Shown: positions 46,201-54,810 of the stretch, piece by piece
Layout: every line of letters starts with the position of its first letter
Numbering within the stretch: the first letter of the stretch is position 1
From: an uncultured Candidatus Poseidoniales archaeon
Lineage (GTDB): Archaea > Thermoplasmatota > Poseidoniia > Poseidoniales > Poseidoniaceae
Reading direction: 5' to 3'
Length of the DNA stretch: 64,000 nucleotides
Assembly (NCBI GenBank): GCA_902625885.1
Contig: CACODE010000001.1
Coordinates: 90,004-154,003, forward strand
Notes under the pieces: model-generated
Databases searched by the model: none
The model's input: the letters and a program-made list of their open reading frames with translations, nothing else
Told to the model about the DNA's origin: nothing
Translations under genes and position numbers: made by a program

Positions 46201-46237
46201 CATTCCTCGAAACACAATACGAAGCGAGCGCGCTTAA
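43214..46237 (+). CDS. Large membrane protein with TPR-like cytoplasmic region
   Basis: About 1007 residues, not recognised. A signal peptide (MGRRFTLTLVLILGLLMSPLASA) leads to roughly nine membrane helices up to about residue 455. A soluble region of about 300 residues follows, with TPR-like helical pairs (NDEARMLIATGYMALRRLDA, RAQRRYEEALDLSLALVRAD, ARLAVALCLVDTGQWHDA-like). Two more helices lie near 810 and 890, then a basic C-terminal tail. AGGAG precedes ATG 43214 by seven bases, favouring it over ATG 43187. It may be a membrane scaffold for protein assembly or secretion; no enzymatic motif is seen. It is last in the exporter-EVE-aminotransferase run. Confidence 0.75.
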   Translation: MNQKRRDRSMGRRFTLTLVLILGLLMSPLASAATVSTNSQLSLESVAPLLAALVVAYFVRRWFIPQQLKNLQVAFEIEDDLYEVHRITRTLRDSRRLLTAHRVGFGVLLYMMGLTGVLILIAELFFNAAVFAQFNLYIIATLILIPVLISPWESLNSQLASRRRDIRSSVSADLIRRVVTLAFLVITTLLVLAYGYQLEGQLTPTWLAFAMLTFMAPTILAYGRIMGASWNMLLINKWRTTRGRKNPIDPDKNGFVGRLFSFLLVLFLLTMPITALNGISTVIYVMVNNPDNMGEVLNYGGIIGYSIYVRIDLISEILFQWEFIKSLPQFLSLYLTLNIAIVGLAFIFELTRNLILGGQSFGGMFGVILDTPREIRAEKAAQARQLTFAFAGFSGYTVLLLILVCYKEFGSLMPFTATLESNGFDETLRLLTVWLFIAVGQLIFLLTWLLSISKFGHLRNLRFDLNPDERREGAVRLEGGDKLQHLVENAAYNEDIDLLIRIQTHDFPGDQALIRQEQSRASMWEKALRGLWPEAIEASRRLLAQSGGDNDEARMLIATGYMALRRLDAAREALHGLQQPEGYDEPEILSFICEWLDPWNGTVTEDDLWDWENNSTIDYLQTLLKMMQSWKPQPSEMMLHNDKLSQTGQLSMVALLRAQRRYEEALDLSLALVRADPTGVRPRLAVALCLVDTGQWHDAKSVLDELIKSDSKDPRVQALAVIFGYGTKGREHMEVSLLLDEPKETKKWMDAAPVNAYAALLQKGGLDEAVNANVLIAAHEATRRTVAPRFTPGILSTVFQYLVLLPMWFVAGILVYQEVGQTEGLSVLGGLLFLNYSYRRVTRQQEHQIRHRDQRGMVKYAKRLKRLKATPQASNIPIGNHLLLSGILVTVNGVVLDIGFPAWLFERLPKEPEKKVRTRLRKRSIALEKGKTPRTSLLGKAWWLKRPKEHTEAGPMLERSIGPVAYRGRTNYVRKKEPRALNDAAQGKESPVQKRFIPRNTIRSERA

Positions 46238-46242
46238 ATTTA
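46234..46242 (+). promoter_or_regulatory. AT-rich promoter-like element before glyA
   Basis: TTAAATTTA overlaps the end of the preceding gene and is about 60 bases before the glyA ATG, the only AT-rich block in this 60-base gap. It is a plausible TATA region giving a leader of around 30 bases. Confidence 0.35.
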
Positions 46243-46297
46243 CCATCCATCCGGCCTTTGAAGAGGGTTCAAAGACCGTCCGTCTCCGCCAATCCCC

Positions 46298-47611
46298 ATG
46301 AAAGGGAAATCCGGTGCATGGGCGGCTTCAAAAGAAAACCTTCGATATGCCGAAATCGTGGAATCTTCGGTTAAATCAAGCGGTGAACTTTACCGTGATG
46401 GGCTTGGAATGATCGCTTCGGAGAACATTGTCTCACCAGCGGTTCGTGACATTGTCGTGAGCGACTTGCACGGACGCTACGCCGAAGGATTGCCGGGCAA
46501 ACGTTACTACCAAGGATGCGAAGATTTTGACACCATCGAGGCGCTCGGCATCGAACTCGCCCGTGAGGTGTTTGGTGCTTCGTTTGCCAACATCCAGTCA
46601 ATATCAGGTACGGTTTCGAACATCGGCGCCCTCAAGGCGCTAGCCAAGCCCGGTGACAACATTACGGCGGTTTCAACCGCCGATGGTGGCCACATCTCGC
46701 ACGCAAGGATGGGAGCTGTTGGTTTGCGCGACTTGACCCTCACGACCTACCCATGGGACGAGGAACGCATGGAACCTGACGTTGACGCTGCCTGCAAAAC
46801 CATACGTGAAGTTGAACCAAAAGTGGCGTTGTTTGGCCAGTCCGTGTTCTTGTTTCCCACGCCGATGAAGGAGATGGCAGCAGCAGCAAAAGAGGTAGGT
46901 GCATCGGTCATGTACGACGGGGCTCACGTGCTTGGCCTCATCGCGGGCGGACAATTTCAGGACCCCTTGCGAGAGGGCGCAGACGTCATGACGGGTTCCA
47001 GTCACAAAACCTTCCCCGGGCCTCAAGGCGGTTTCCTGCTCTCGTCATCCGAAGATCCAGCATTTCATCGAAAACTAAACAACGCCATGTTCCCGGGTGT
47101 ATGTTCATCCTACCACCTGCACCACGTCGCCGGCAAAGTGATGGCGCTGGCCGAGTTCAAGGAATACGGTGCAGCTTATGCGAAAGACATCGTCGCCAAC
47201 GCCCAGGCATTTGCAGCAGCGCTTGCAGGTGAGGGCTTTGACGTCCTCGCCGAAAGCCGTGGCTACACGGCCTCCCACCAAGTCTTGACACGGCATGGGG
47301 AGCTTGATTCAGGCGCAGGAGCCAAGGCCGCTCAAAAACTCGAGCAAGCCGGCATCATCACCAACATGAACATGCTCCCTGGCGATACCAAAGCCCTGGC
47401 TCCTTCAGGGCTTCGTCTCGGTGTGCAAGAGTTGACGCGTGTCGGTTTCACCACGGATGACATGCAGGACGTCGCCAAATTCTACGCCCGTGTTTTGCTT
47501 CATGACGAGGACCCCGCCAGAGTCAAAACCGATGTCAATCAGCTCAAGTCTGAACACCAAATCATTCGTTATTGTTTCAACGAAAACGAGCGTTCTGGCT
47601 ACCCGGAGTGA
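46298..47611 (+). CDS. glyA: Serine hydroxymethyltransferase
   Basis: PLP enzyme interconverting serine and glycine with a tetrahydropterin one-carbon carrier. 437 residues. Motifs are MIASENIVSPAVRD at the N-terminus, GRYAEGLPGKRYYQGCEDFD, GGHISHARMG, VMYDGAHVLGLIAGG with the PLP aspartate and histidine, and TGSSHKTFPGPQGG with the Schiff-base lysine. The methanogen-like and bacterial forms share these, and the cofactor cannot be decided. It links to the serA-like gene at 30 kb by pathway, not by position. The next gene starts 14 bases after its stop. Confidence 0.93.
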   Translation: MKGKSGAWAASKENLRYAEIVESSVKSSGELYRDGLGMIASENIVSPAVRDIVVSDLHGRYAEGLPGKRYYQGCEDFDTIEALGIELAREVFGASFANIQSISGTVSNIGALKALAKPGDNITAVSTADGGHISHARMGAVGLRDLTLTTYPWDEERMEPDVDAACKTIREVEPKVALFGQSVFLFPTPMKEMAAAAKEVGASVMYDGAHVLGLIAGGQFQDPLREGADVMTGSSHKTFPGPQGGFLLSSSEDPAFHRKLNNAMFPGVCSSYHLHHVAGKVMALAEFKEYGAAYAKDIVANAQAFAAALAGEGFDVLAESRGYTASHQVLTRHGELDSGAGAKAAQKLEQAGIITNMNMLPGDTKALAPSGLRLGVQELTRVGFTTDDMQDVAKFYARVLLHDEDPARVKTDVNQLKSEHQIIRYCFNENERSGYPE

Positions 47612-47624
47612 GGGGGGTCTCCGC

Positions 47625-48653
47625 TTGGGTGTACAACCCGGACCGAACCATGAGGGTTTTCGTTTTTGCCGGGACGGGTTTTTTTTTGATGACGATGGTT
47701 TGCCACTGGTTTTGATTGGTAGGGTTGAATTTCTGCACTTCTGGAACTGTTTGGATTCGTGTTTCTCCTCCCCGTTGGGCAGGAAACTCATCTATGCTGC
47801 GACAGATGCGGAGGAACGCATCTTGGCCAGTAATGAACGCTACAAATTGGGCCGTTTTTTTGGCCAAAAACGCGTACGAAACGTCTTGCGCCAACGCGCC
47901 CTCAACATGGGATGGGGTGTGTTTGGTGATCAACAAATCACGGCGCCAGTTCATGATGCCCTTTCAGTGGGCTTTGCCCTGGCTCACGAAGAACACGTTC
48001 GCCAATTGAGGTTTGATATGGAATGGAAACAACCGTCTCAGGATTTAATTTTGATCGATTACGCCCAGAAGCAAGGAAACCTTTCTGCTGCACCAAACCC
48101 TATTCCGTTTGAATGGATGGCGTCCGGGAAAAACGATGCAGGCGAGGCATCGCTTGAACTCGATCTCGATTTACGAGAGCATCGGTTTTTTTCGGGAGAC
48201 GAGCAGTCGTTTTTCCTTCATGTGTCCGTGCTCAAACATCTTTTTTCGGCTCTTGTGGGTCGAGATTCGGTCGTTCATTCATGCATGAAGGACGCTATTG
48301 TTGACGACGACGTTCAGCATGCTGAGGTCGCAAAGGTTGTAGCGCACGCATCGTTGGAAGCGTTTAATCGCAGTGAGGACGCCATTTATGTTCAAAATGC
48401 GAAAGATTGGTACGGCCACCTGATGAACAAGTTCACGGGAAGGGGGTTGGGTGTTGTGCAGGTGATGCAAAGCATCCTGAACGGTGATAACCACAGTGTT
48501 TTCCACATCAATTCACCCGTCGGTCCGCTTGTGGCGGGAACGCTCATCGGTATGTGGCAAAGGGCGCACGGGATGCGTGCTTCCGTGCGTTTGTCCCAGA
48601 CGCAAAACGCGCTGGTTTTGCAGCTTTCAGAACCTACCGTGGATTATGCGTGA
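47625..48653 (+). CDS. Hypothetical protein, two similar-looking halves
   Basis: 342 residues from TTG 47625, preceded by a GAGGGGGG ribosome-binding site at about six bases. The open frame runs further upstream, but that part is antisense-frame reading through glyA and is poor in protein-like composition. Two stretches look related: NMGWGVFGDQQITAPVHDAL with GFALAHEE in the first half, and GRGLGVVQVMQSILNGDNHS with PLVAGTLIGMWQRAHG in the second. They faintly recall V4R (4-vinyl reductase-like) domains, which I cannot confirm. No signal peptide or membrane segment. Confidence 0.65.
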   Translation: MGVQPGPNHEGFRFCRDGFFFDDDGLPLVLIGRVEFLHFWNCLDSCFSSPLGRKLIYAATDAEERILASNERYKLGRFFGQKRVRNVLRQRALNMGWGVFGDQQITAPVHDALSVGFALAHEEHVRQLRFDMEWKQPSQDLILIDYAQKQGNLSAAPNPIPFEWMASGKNDAGEASLELDLDLREHRFFSGDEQSFFLHVSVLKHLFSALVGRDSVVHSCMKDAIVDDDVQHAEVAKVVAHASLEAFNRSEDAIYVQNAKDWYGHLMNKFTGRGLGVVQVMQSILNGDNHSVFHINSPVGPLVAGTLIGMWQRAHGMRASVRLSQTQNALVLQLSEPTVDYA

Positions 48654-48734
48654 ATCAGTGCGATACATCGCCTTTTGAGTGAATTTCGTGCGCCCATCTG
48701 TGGTCAAGGTTCATAACCGAATCAACGCCTCGTG

Positions 48735-48739
48735 TATAA
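48735..48739 (+). promoter_or_regulatory. TATA box for the TSP3-repeat protein
   Basis: TATAA is centred 28 bases before ATG 48765, the spacing expected for a leaderless transcript. It favours that ATG over in-frame codons just upstream. Confidence 0.55.
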
Positions 48740-48764
48740 CGCACAATGTTGCCGGGTGCTTACC

Positions 48765-51700
48765 ATGAGTCTCAATCATAACCAAATGGCCTATGTTGCC
48801 ATCGTTTCAACCCTCATCTTTGGCTCCCTTTTCGTGGGTGTATCCGGTTTCTTCCAAACAAGCGAAGAAGTCGGTGGATTTGACAGCGCTGTTGAGGAGG
48901 ACATCCGTGGGCAAAGCGAACTCATGGAACTGGCCGTTGACACTGACGGCGACGAATTGTCCGACAAACTGGAACTCACGCAGTACGGCACGGACCCCGA
49001 AAAATGGGACACCGACAACGACGGCATGAGCGACGGATGGGAGGTCCAGAACGGTCTCAATCCTCTTGATAATGGTGAATCAGAAGACATAGATTTTGAC
49101 GCCACCAACCTTGATGACGATAGGGATGAGGCTCAGGTAGAAAACGAAACAGAATCGTGGCCTGACCCGAATCAAGGCCCCAACGGCGACCCCGACAGGG
49201 ATGGCCTCACCAATCAAGCCGAACAGGAACTCGGCACCGACCCACAGCGGTCGGATTCCGATAACGACGGGTTGAACGATCGCTGGGAATCCTTGTACAC
49301 GACGACGGTTCAAACACCCGGTGGAGATGTTGTGCTGTTTGACCCTATGGATGCCAACTACGGTTGCCTCCTCCTCGACAGCGCCATGGAGAACATCTTG
49401 GAAGAGCGATTCAACGGTGAAAACGGGATGCCTGAGTGGGATGAGCTCGAAGTTAACGGGAAGCATTCTTGCGACATGGTCTTGGATACTGACGACGACG
49501 GTCTTGCCAACTTTGAGGAAGAAGCGTTTGGTACAAATCCCACCGCACGAGATTCCGACATGGACTTGATAGACGACATTGTCGAAGTCGCCAACGGCAG
49601 CATGGCGCTAACCACAGGCGTTGGCGAACAATGCAACGAACCGCTATTGCAACCTCTTCCTCACCTCGGTCCTTTCTCCGGCGTTGACCGAAGTTGGTTC
49701 AGAATGGACATGGACGGCGACGGTTTGTTGAACGGCCCATCCGATTGGGACACGGACGGTGACGGTATGCCAGACGGCTTTGAGTTCTGTTATTCCAACC
49801 CCGACCTTGCTCCCAACGCAGGGTATGTACTCAGTCCATCAAACGCCTCTGACGGCTATGGCGATTGGGACGAAGACGGGTTGAACAACCTTGAGGAGTA
49901 CCAGGTGGCCCAAATTTTTGGTGAGGGCAACTTTACTTCGCCTTGGTTGGCCGATACCGACCAAGATGAAATGCCTGACCAGTGGGAGGCATCCAACGGC
50001 TTGCACCCGCGCTCCGCTCTCAACCGGGACCAAGACCCTGACATGGACGGTTACGACCTTGACCAGGACGGCGATGTCATGTACGACGATCTTGAAAACA
50101 CGGCTTTCGTTAATTCAGTGGAAGTCGTGCTCGGTCAGCAGGTGTCGGAAAACCAACAGGTTGCCTCAGCCCGAATCACCCTGGCAGGCGGTAACCAGCA
50201 AGTGGTCGCCATGCGGGCACCCGTAGACGGCTATGTTTACGAGCTCAACGTTGCAGTAGGCCAAACCATCGATTCAAGAATATTCAGCTGGATGAACATC
50301 GTTGAGGAAGAGGAACGGTTCACCAACGTCATGGAATACAAAGCAAACGACCGCGACCGAGACGGCATCCTCGACGGTCGCAGCACCGACCCACTGAACG
50401 CCGATACAGACTCCGATGGCCTCATTGATGGCATTGAAGTGATGGGCTGGGAAATCCTTGTCGTCAATCGAGGTGTTCAGCCGACTTGGGTTACTTCCGA
50501 CCCCGGGCTCTACGACACGGATGCTGACGGCCTGTCCGACTTTGACGAATACAGTTCGGCATGCAACCTTGCTGGTTCCAACGCTTCCAACCCCGACACC
50601 GATTCTGATGGTCTTTCAGACCTCGAGGAGGCCGGTGACAACTTCATGTGGGAAGGCGAGTCCTACTCGACGAGTCCGTGCATGTTTGACACGGACAACG
50701 ATGGTCTCGAGGACGGCGAAGAGGTTGTAGCGGGTGCTGACAACTTCCTTACGCACGCCAACAAATCCGACACCGATGACGACGGGTTGATTGACGGTCA
50801 GGAAGTGCTCTTTGTACCCAGGCCGTTCCAAAATCCAACCAACCCTCTACTCAACGATACCGATGGCGACGGCATGCTGGACGGATGGGAAATGCAAGTC
50901 AAATCGGCTGAGGACAACACCAACTCACACAGCCTGTGGGTGGCTGTTTCCACATGGGAACGACCCGGTTGTGAGACGACCCAGACCAATTCCTGCACGA
51001 TGCAGCCGGGCGGTTATGTTTGGCAGAATTGGCTTGGTGGTTTCGCTCTGGAGCCGAAATTCCAGGTCAGTGAAATGAACCTGACAGGGTTTCAAATGCC
51101 AACGAATTCACTGTGCGACGGTTGTAATGGTCGTTGGGCGCTTGATCCCTCACTCAGTTCGCTAAAGGACGACACGTTCGATGTCGACAACGACACGCTG
51201 GCCAACGGCATGGAAGCCCCGGACCGATGGGACACCAATCCTGTTGACGACGACACGGACGGCGATTTGCTACCGGACGGTTGGGAAGTGTATTACTCCC
51301 AGCTGGCCTTTGAAAACGGCTTGGCCGATAACGAGACCGTCGGAGTTTACGGCGCTCGCGGCGTCATGGACCCGTCCATGCCGGACAGCGACCTTGACGG
51401 CATCGACGATGGGTTTGAGGACCCAGACAACGATGGTCTCAACCGCACGGGTCTCGTGAAGCGATACTGCCCGGGTTACAACGATACCACCAATTCCGAA
51501 TGCAACATTGATCCCGACACGCCCGACGGTCAACGGTTTTACGACAACCTCGAAAACTACACCAACTATGAAGAAATGCAAAACGGAACGAACCCCATCA
51601 CGAACGACACCGACGGTGACGAGTGGAACGACGGTCCGGAAGTGTACTACCAAGACCACGATGACGACGGTATGGCCACCGGTTGGGAATATCACTTCCA

Positions 51701-51848
51701 GTTTGATCCCTTTGACGGGGCGGACCGCATGGTGGACACGGACGGTGACGGGCACGTGAACTTCTGCGAATACAAGTGGGACACCAATCCCAGGAACCCA
51801 GTTTCCTATCCAGGCCAAGGTGAATTGTGCGACCCCTTTAGCGATTGA
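48765..51848 (+). CDS. Secreted/anchored protein of thrombospondin type 3 calcium repeats
   Basis: 1027 residues. An uncleaved-looking N-terminal helix (MAYVAIVSTLIFGSLFVGVS) precedes an almost continuous array of acidic calcium loops of TSP3 type, each ending with a turn such as DTDGDELSDKLEL, DTDNDGMSDGWEV, DSDNDGLNDRWESL and DTDADGLSDFDEY. About halfway, near 475-500, AMRAPVDGYVYELNVAVGQT interrupts the array and resembles a biotinyl/lipoyl-like barrel-sandwich hairpin. There is no C-terminal anchor. Such rods are stiffened by Ca2+ and suit a marine surface protein. The stop is about 20 bases before the next secreted-protein gene, so the two may be co-expressed. Confidence 0.88.
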   Translation: MSLNHNQMAYVAIVSTLIFGSLFVGVSGFFQTSEEVGGFDSAVEEDIRGQSELMELAVDTDGDELSDKLELTQYGTDPEKWDTDNDGMSDGWEVQNGLNPLDNGESEDIDFDATNLDDDRDEAQVENETESWPDPNQGPNGDPDRDGLTNQAEQELGTDPQRSDSDNDGLNDRWESLYTTTVQTPGGDVVLFDPMDANYGCLLLDSAMENILEERFNGENGMPEWDELEVNGKHSCDMVLDTDDDGLANFEEEAFGTNPTARDSDMDLIDDIVEVANGSMALTTGVGEQCNEPLLQPLPHLGPFSGVDRSWFRMDMDGDGLLNGPSDWDTDGDGMPDGFEFCYSNPDLAPNAGYVLSPSNASDGYGDWDEDGLNNLEEYQVAQIFGEGNFTSPWLADTDQDEMPDQWEASNGLHPRSALNRDQDPDMDGYDLDQDGDVMYDDLENTAFVNSVEVVLGQQVSENQQVASARITLAGGNQQVVAMRAPVDGYVYELNVAVGQTIDSRIFSWMNIVEEEERFTNVMEYKANDRDRDGILDGRSTDPLNADTDSDGLIDGIEVMGWEILVVNRGVQPTWVTSDPGLYDTDADGLSDFDEYSSACNLAGSNASNPDTDSDGLSDLEEAGDNFMWEGESYSTSPCMFDTDNDGLEDGEEVVAGADNFLTHANKSDTDDDGLIDGQEVLFVPRPFQNPTNPLLNDTDGDGMLDGWEMQVKSAEDNTNSHSLWVAVSTWERPGCETTQTNSCTMQPGGYVWQNWLGGFALEPKFQVSEMNLTGFQMPTNSLCDGCNGRWALDPSLSSLKDDTFDVDNDTLANGMEAPDRWDTNPVDDDTDGDLLPDGWEVYYSQLAFENGLADNETVGVYGARGVMDPSMPDSDLDGIDDGFEDPDNDGLNRTGLVKRYCPGYNDTTNSECNIDPDTPDGQRFYDNLENYTNYEEMQNGTNPITNDTDGDEWNDGPEVYYQDHDDDGMATGWEYHFQFDPFDGADRMVDTDGDGHVNFCEYKWDTNPRNPVSYPGQGELCDPFSD

Positions 51849-51867
51849 TGAGACCAGGTGATGAGGG

Positions 51868-53424
51868 CTGAAACGGATTCGTGGCTCGCATTTGTTGGCG
51901 TCCACGATTTTGCTCATCAGTGTCTTTGCATCTCCTGGCCTTGTTGCGGCAGAAAACCACGAAGGGGAAGTTGAACCACTGGATATCTCCTTTTATCAGG
52001 CAGATGGGGCTCATTTTGCAGAGTTGTTGGATGTGAATGGGTCCGCCACAGGGCCTCTTCGCAACGCAACGTGGAGTCTGCAGGACATCGATACCAACAG
52101 TACTTTGCTGTCTGGGATGTACCTGACAAATGTCAACCCCGTATCTGCCGATGTTTTCCTCTGGAACCTCACCACAGACATCTCGGGAATGAATTGCACC
52201 TGCGTTCTCCATATCAAAGACGACGGGCAGGGGAATTACCGCTCCTGGGCGTTGTTGCTCTACATTGGCGACCAGAACCATCGTCCGGTCCTCGATGATG
52301 AATTGTCGCCTTACCGGCATGCTACGATGAACACGCCGATGCGGCAGTCCCATCCTGCCGTTCTCTCATCGGCATTTACGCTGTCGGAGGGCCTCATTCT
52401 GCCTCCCATGTCCAACGCGTTGACCAAAGTGTCCGCAAAGGTGTGCGAAGCACCGAACGGTGTCTGTGTGGCTTCGCAAACAACCCATAACCTCCCCTTC
52501 AACTTTTCATCCGATGCGGTTAACATCATCGTGAACCCTGCAGATCTCGAGTTGTCTCAAGGTCTATGGCAGTTTGAAATATCGGCGACAGATGACCTTC
52601 TCCGAAGCACAGGGGACGTGATCAAGCATTTCCTCTACGATGTTCAACCACCCCATGTGACGTTATCCCTTCATGGTTCAGTGAATGAGAGCGAACCTTT
52701 GATTGTTTATGCCACTGCTCAGGACGGTTATGTCGGTTCGGTGTACAACTACACATGGTCCATCGTTGACGAGAACGGCACCAAGGTTGAATTGGTTGCG
52801 GACAATACGATACAAAGCGGCCAAATTGTCCTCAACATCACGCAACAAGGCACGTACGTTGTCGAAGTCGTTGTGCGCGATAGAGCAGGTTTTACGAACA
52901 CCACGTCAGCCGAATTTGTTGTGCTTAACATCCGTCCAACCGCCCGTGTGAGCGTTGACGGTTTCACGGTTTCAAAGGACACAAAAGTGGTCTTACCGGA
53001 AGGTGTTGATTGGCTCATTAACGGTTCACAGAGTTATGACAACGAACCGATAGATTACCTGTGGGTGATCAATGAGGAGCGATCGTTGCGAGGCATTTCT
53101 TCGCTGGACCAGCAGCATTTTGACGGTCCCGGAACTTACAGGGTTGAGCTTATTGTTTTCGACGACGACGGTTTTACGCACTCAAATGCGGTGATGGTGG
53201 AAATTCTTGGCGCAGAAGGTCCAGACAAAACAACATCGCCGGGGTGGATATTGGCTGGTTTGGCGGTTTTGGTCGTCGTTGTGTTGGCCATCAAACGGTT
53301 CGGTTCACGTCAGACAACAGAACTGCCGAAGTGGGCATCATTGGCGACTGCGAATGACGGAAAAGATACAACAACGACACCAGATGTTGATGCAACGATT
53401 CAAGAAGACGAACATGCAGGATGA
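51868..53424 (+). CDS. Membrane-anchored PKD-like extracellular protein
   Basis: About 518 residues. Signal peptide at the N-terminus (LLASTILLISVFASPGLVAA), several Ig/PKD-like beta modules (IRPTARVSVDGFTVSKDTKV, WLINGSQSYDNEPIDYLWVI, GPGTYRVELIVFDDDGFTHS), many N-glycosylation sequons, then one membrane helix (GWILAGLAVLVVVVLAIKRF) and a short cytoplasmic tail. No ATG or GTG lies in frame before the signal peptide. TTG 51892 gives a signal lacking basic residues. CTG 51868, with GGTGA six bases before it, would add LKRIRGSH, a normal basic n-region, and is used here. The start codon is uncertain. Confidence 0.8.
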   Translation: MKRIRGSHLLASTILLISVFASPGLVAAENHEGEVEPLDISFYQADGAHFAELLDVNGSATGPLRNATWSLQDIDTNSTLLSGMYLTNVNPVSADVFLWNLTTDISGMNCTCVLHIKDDGQGNYRSWALLLYIGDQNHRPVLDDELSPYRHATMNTPMRQSHPAVLSSAFTLSEGLILPPMSNALTKVSAKVCEAPNGVCVASQTTHNLPFNFSSDAVNIIVNPADLELSQGLWQFEISATDDLLRSTGDVIKHFLYDVQPPHVTLSLHGSVNESEPLIVYATAQDGYVGSVYNYTWSIVDENGTKVELVADNTIQSGQIVLNITQQGTYVVEVVVRDRAGFTNTTSAEFVVLNIRPTARVSVDGFTVSKDTKVVLPEGVDWLINGSQSYDNEPIDYLWVINEERSLRGISSLDQQHFDGPGTYRVELIVFDDDGFTHSNAVMVEILGAEGPDKTTSPGWILAGLAVLVVVVLAIKRFGSRQTTELPKWASLATANDGKDTTTTPDVDATIQEDEHAG

Positions 53425-53427
53425 ATC

Positions 53428-54798
53428 ATGTTCGCTGAGGCCCTGTCCCGTCTCCCGCCTCAGCCAGCCGAGACACAGGTTGGCGAATACCGTCAGCGAC
53501 AATCCCTCCTGACCGACCAATTAAGGGAAAACGATGTCCTCGTTCTGGCATCACCGCGTCATGCCGTTCGCTCCAACGATGTTGGCTATCCGTACAGAAC
53601 CTCGAGCGATCTGATTTACCTCACCGGGTGGCTTGAATCCGAAACCACCTACGTTCTGCGCCACACGTCTGACGGTTGGAAGTCGTGTCTTTTCGTTCAA
53701 GCAAAAGACACCCTCAAGGAAATTTGGGAGGGCCGACGCCCGGGTGTGGAGGGAGCGCTTTCAGCCTACGCCATCGACGAGGCGTACAGTAACGAGGAGC
53801 TGGAAGAACGGTTGCTCGTTTGGATGAACGATGCGAAGCGGGTGTTTCATCGAGGCGGAACAAACACTGCATTGGATTCTCTGGTGGAGTCCGCTGTGCG
53901 CCGACGCGATCGTGCTCGCCAACAATTTGGCACGGGGCCCGTGGCTGTCGAAGACCCCTCTGGTCTTTTGGCAGAACTTCGGTTGAGGAAATCAACCTCC
54001 GAGATAGACCAACTTGTATACGCCAGCAAGGTTGCAAGTCTCGCTCATGAACTGGCGATGAGGCACAGTCGCAAAGGCATAACCGAGTACCAACTTCAAG
54101 GCGTCATTGAGGGATTCTTTGCTTATGCGGGCACCGCAGGCTGGTCCTATCCATCCATCGTAGGCTGCGGTGAAAACGCCACCATCTTGCACTACAAGAC
54201 CAACAGCGATGTGTGCGGTGATGACGAAGTAATTTTGATTGACGCAGGAGCAGAATACAGAGGCTACGCAAGCGACATCACGCGCTCATGGCCCATTTCC
54301 GGCACCTTCACCGAAGCCCAGAAGGAGATCTACGAGGTTGTCCTCGATGCTCAGCTGGCTGGCATTGAAGCATGCCAGGTCGGCAACCCATACACGGCAC
54401 CGCATGAGGCGGCACGGCGCGTGATGGCGGAGGGATTGATTCGGCTAGGCGTAATCTCTCAAACGGTTGAAGAAGCGCTGGATTTGGAAACCGGCGAACT
54501 CAAGCGATGGTACATGCACAACACAAGCCACTGGATCGGTCTGGACGTTCATGATGTGGGCGTCTACAAACCCGGGGGTGAACCTCGGTTGCTCGAGCCC
54601 GGGATGTGCTTAACGGTTGAACCCGGGTTGTATTTTGGTGCATGGCGACCTGATGTGAAATGCCCAAAACGCTACGCAAACATCGGCATCAGAATAGAGG
54701 ACGACATCCTGATCACAGACGACGGGCCGGTAATCTTGACGGACGATTGTCCAAAAACCATCGAGGAAATAGAAGCGATTGTTGGGAACGGTCCGTGA
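53428..54798 (+). CDS. pepP: Xaa-Pro aminopeptidase (M24B)
   Basis: Releases N-terminal residues preceding proline. 456 residues: an N-terminal creatinase-like domain (about 1-175) with NDVGYPYRTSSDLIYLTGW, then the pita-bread metallopeptidase domain. The metal ligands are visible as the two aspartates in VILIDAGAEYRGYASDITRSW, the histidine in NTSHWIGLDVHD, and glutamates in CLTVEPGLYF and IGIRIEDD. No signal peptide, so it acts in the cytoplasm on imported peptides. It begins four bases after the PKD-like gene. With the S8 peptidase and proline dehydrogenase it suggests use of proline-containing protein. Confidence 0.93.
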   Translation: MFAEALSRLPPQPAETQVGEYRQRQSLLTDQLRENDVLVLASPRHAVRSNDVGYPYRTSSDLIYLTGWLESETTYVLRHTSDGWKSCLFVQAKDTLKEIWEGRRPGVEGALSAYAIDEAYSNEELEERLLVWMNDAKRVFHRGGTNTALDSLVESAVRRRDRARQQFGTGPVAVEDPSGLLAELRLRKSTSEIDQLVYASKVASLAHELAMRHSRKGITEYQLQGVIEGFFAYAGTAGWSYPSIVGCGENATILHYKTNSDVCGDDEVILIDAGAEYRGYASDITRSWPISGTFTEAQKEIYEVVLDAQLAGIEACQVGNPYTAPHEAARRVMAEGLIRLGVISQTVEEALDLETGELKRWYMHNTSHWIGLDVHDVGVYKPGGEPRLLEPGMCLTVEPGLYFGAWRPDVKCPKRYANIGIRIEDDILITDDGPVILTDDCPKTIEEIEAIVGNGP

Positions 54799-54810
54799 TT
54801 GGGTGATTCT

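Noticed and set aside
47439..47624. In-frame extension upstream of the unknown gene after glyA
   Set aside because: It reads through glyA in another frame and is serine/threonine-rich noise; a ribosome-binding site supports TTG 47625.
51270..51917. 215-residue minus-strand ORF opposite the TSP3 gene
   Set aside because: A product of GAC/GAT-rich repeats read on the other strand (valine-rich GTC/ATC codons); no promoter or domain.
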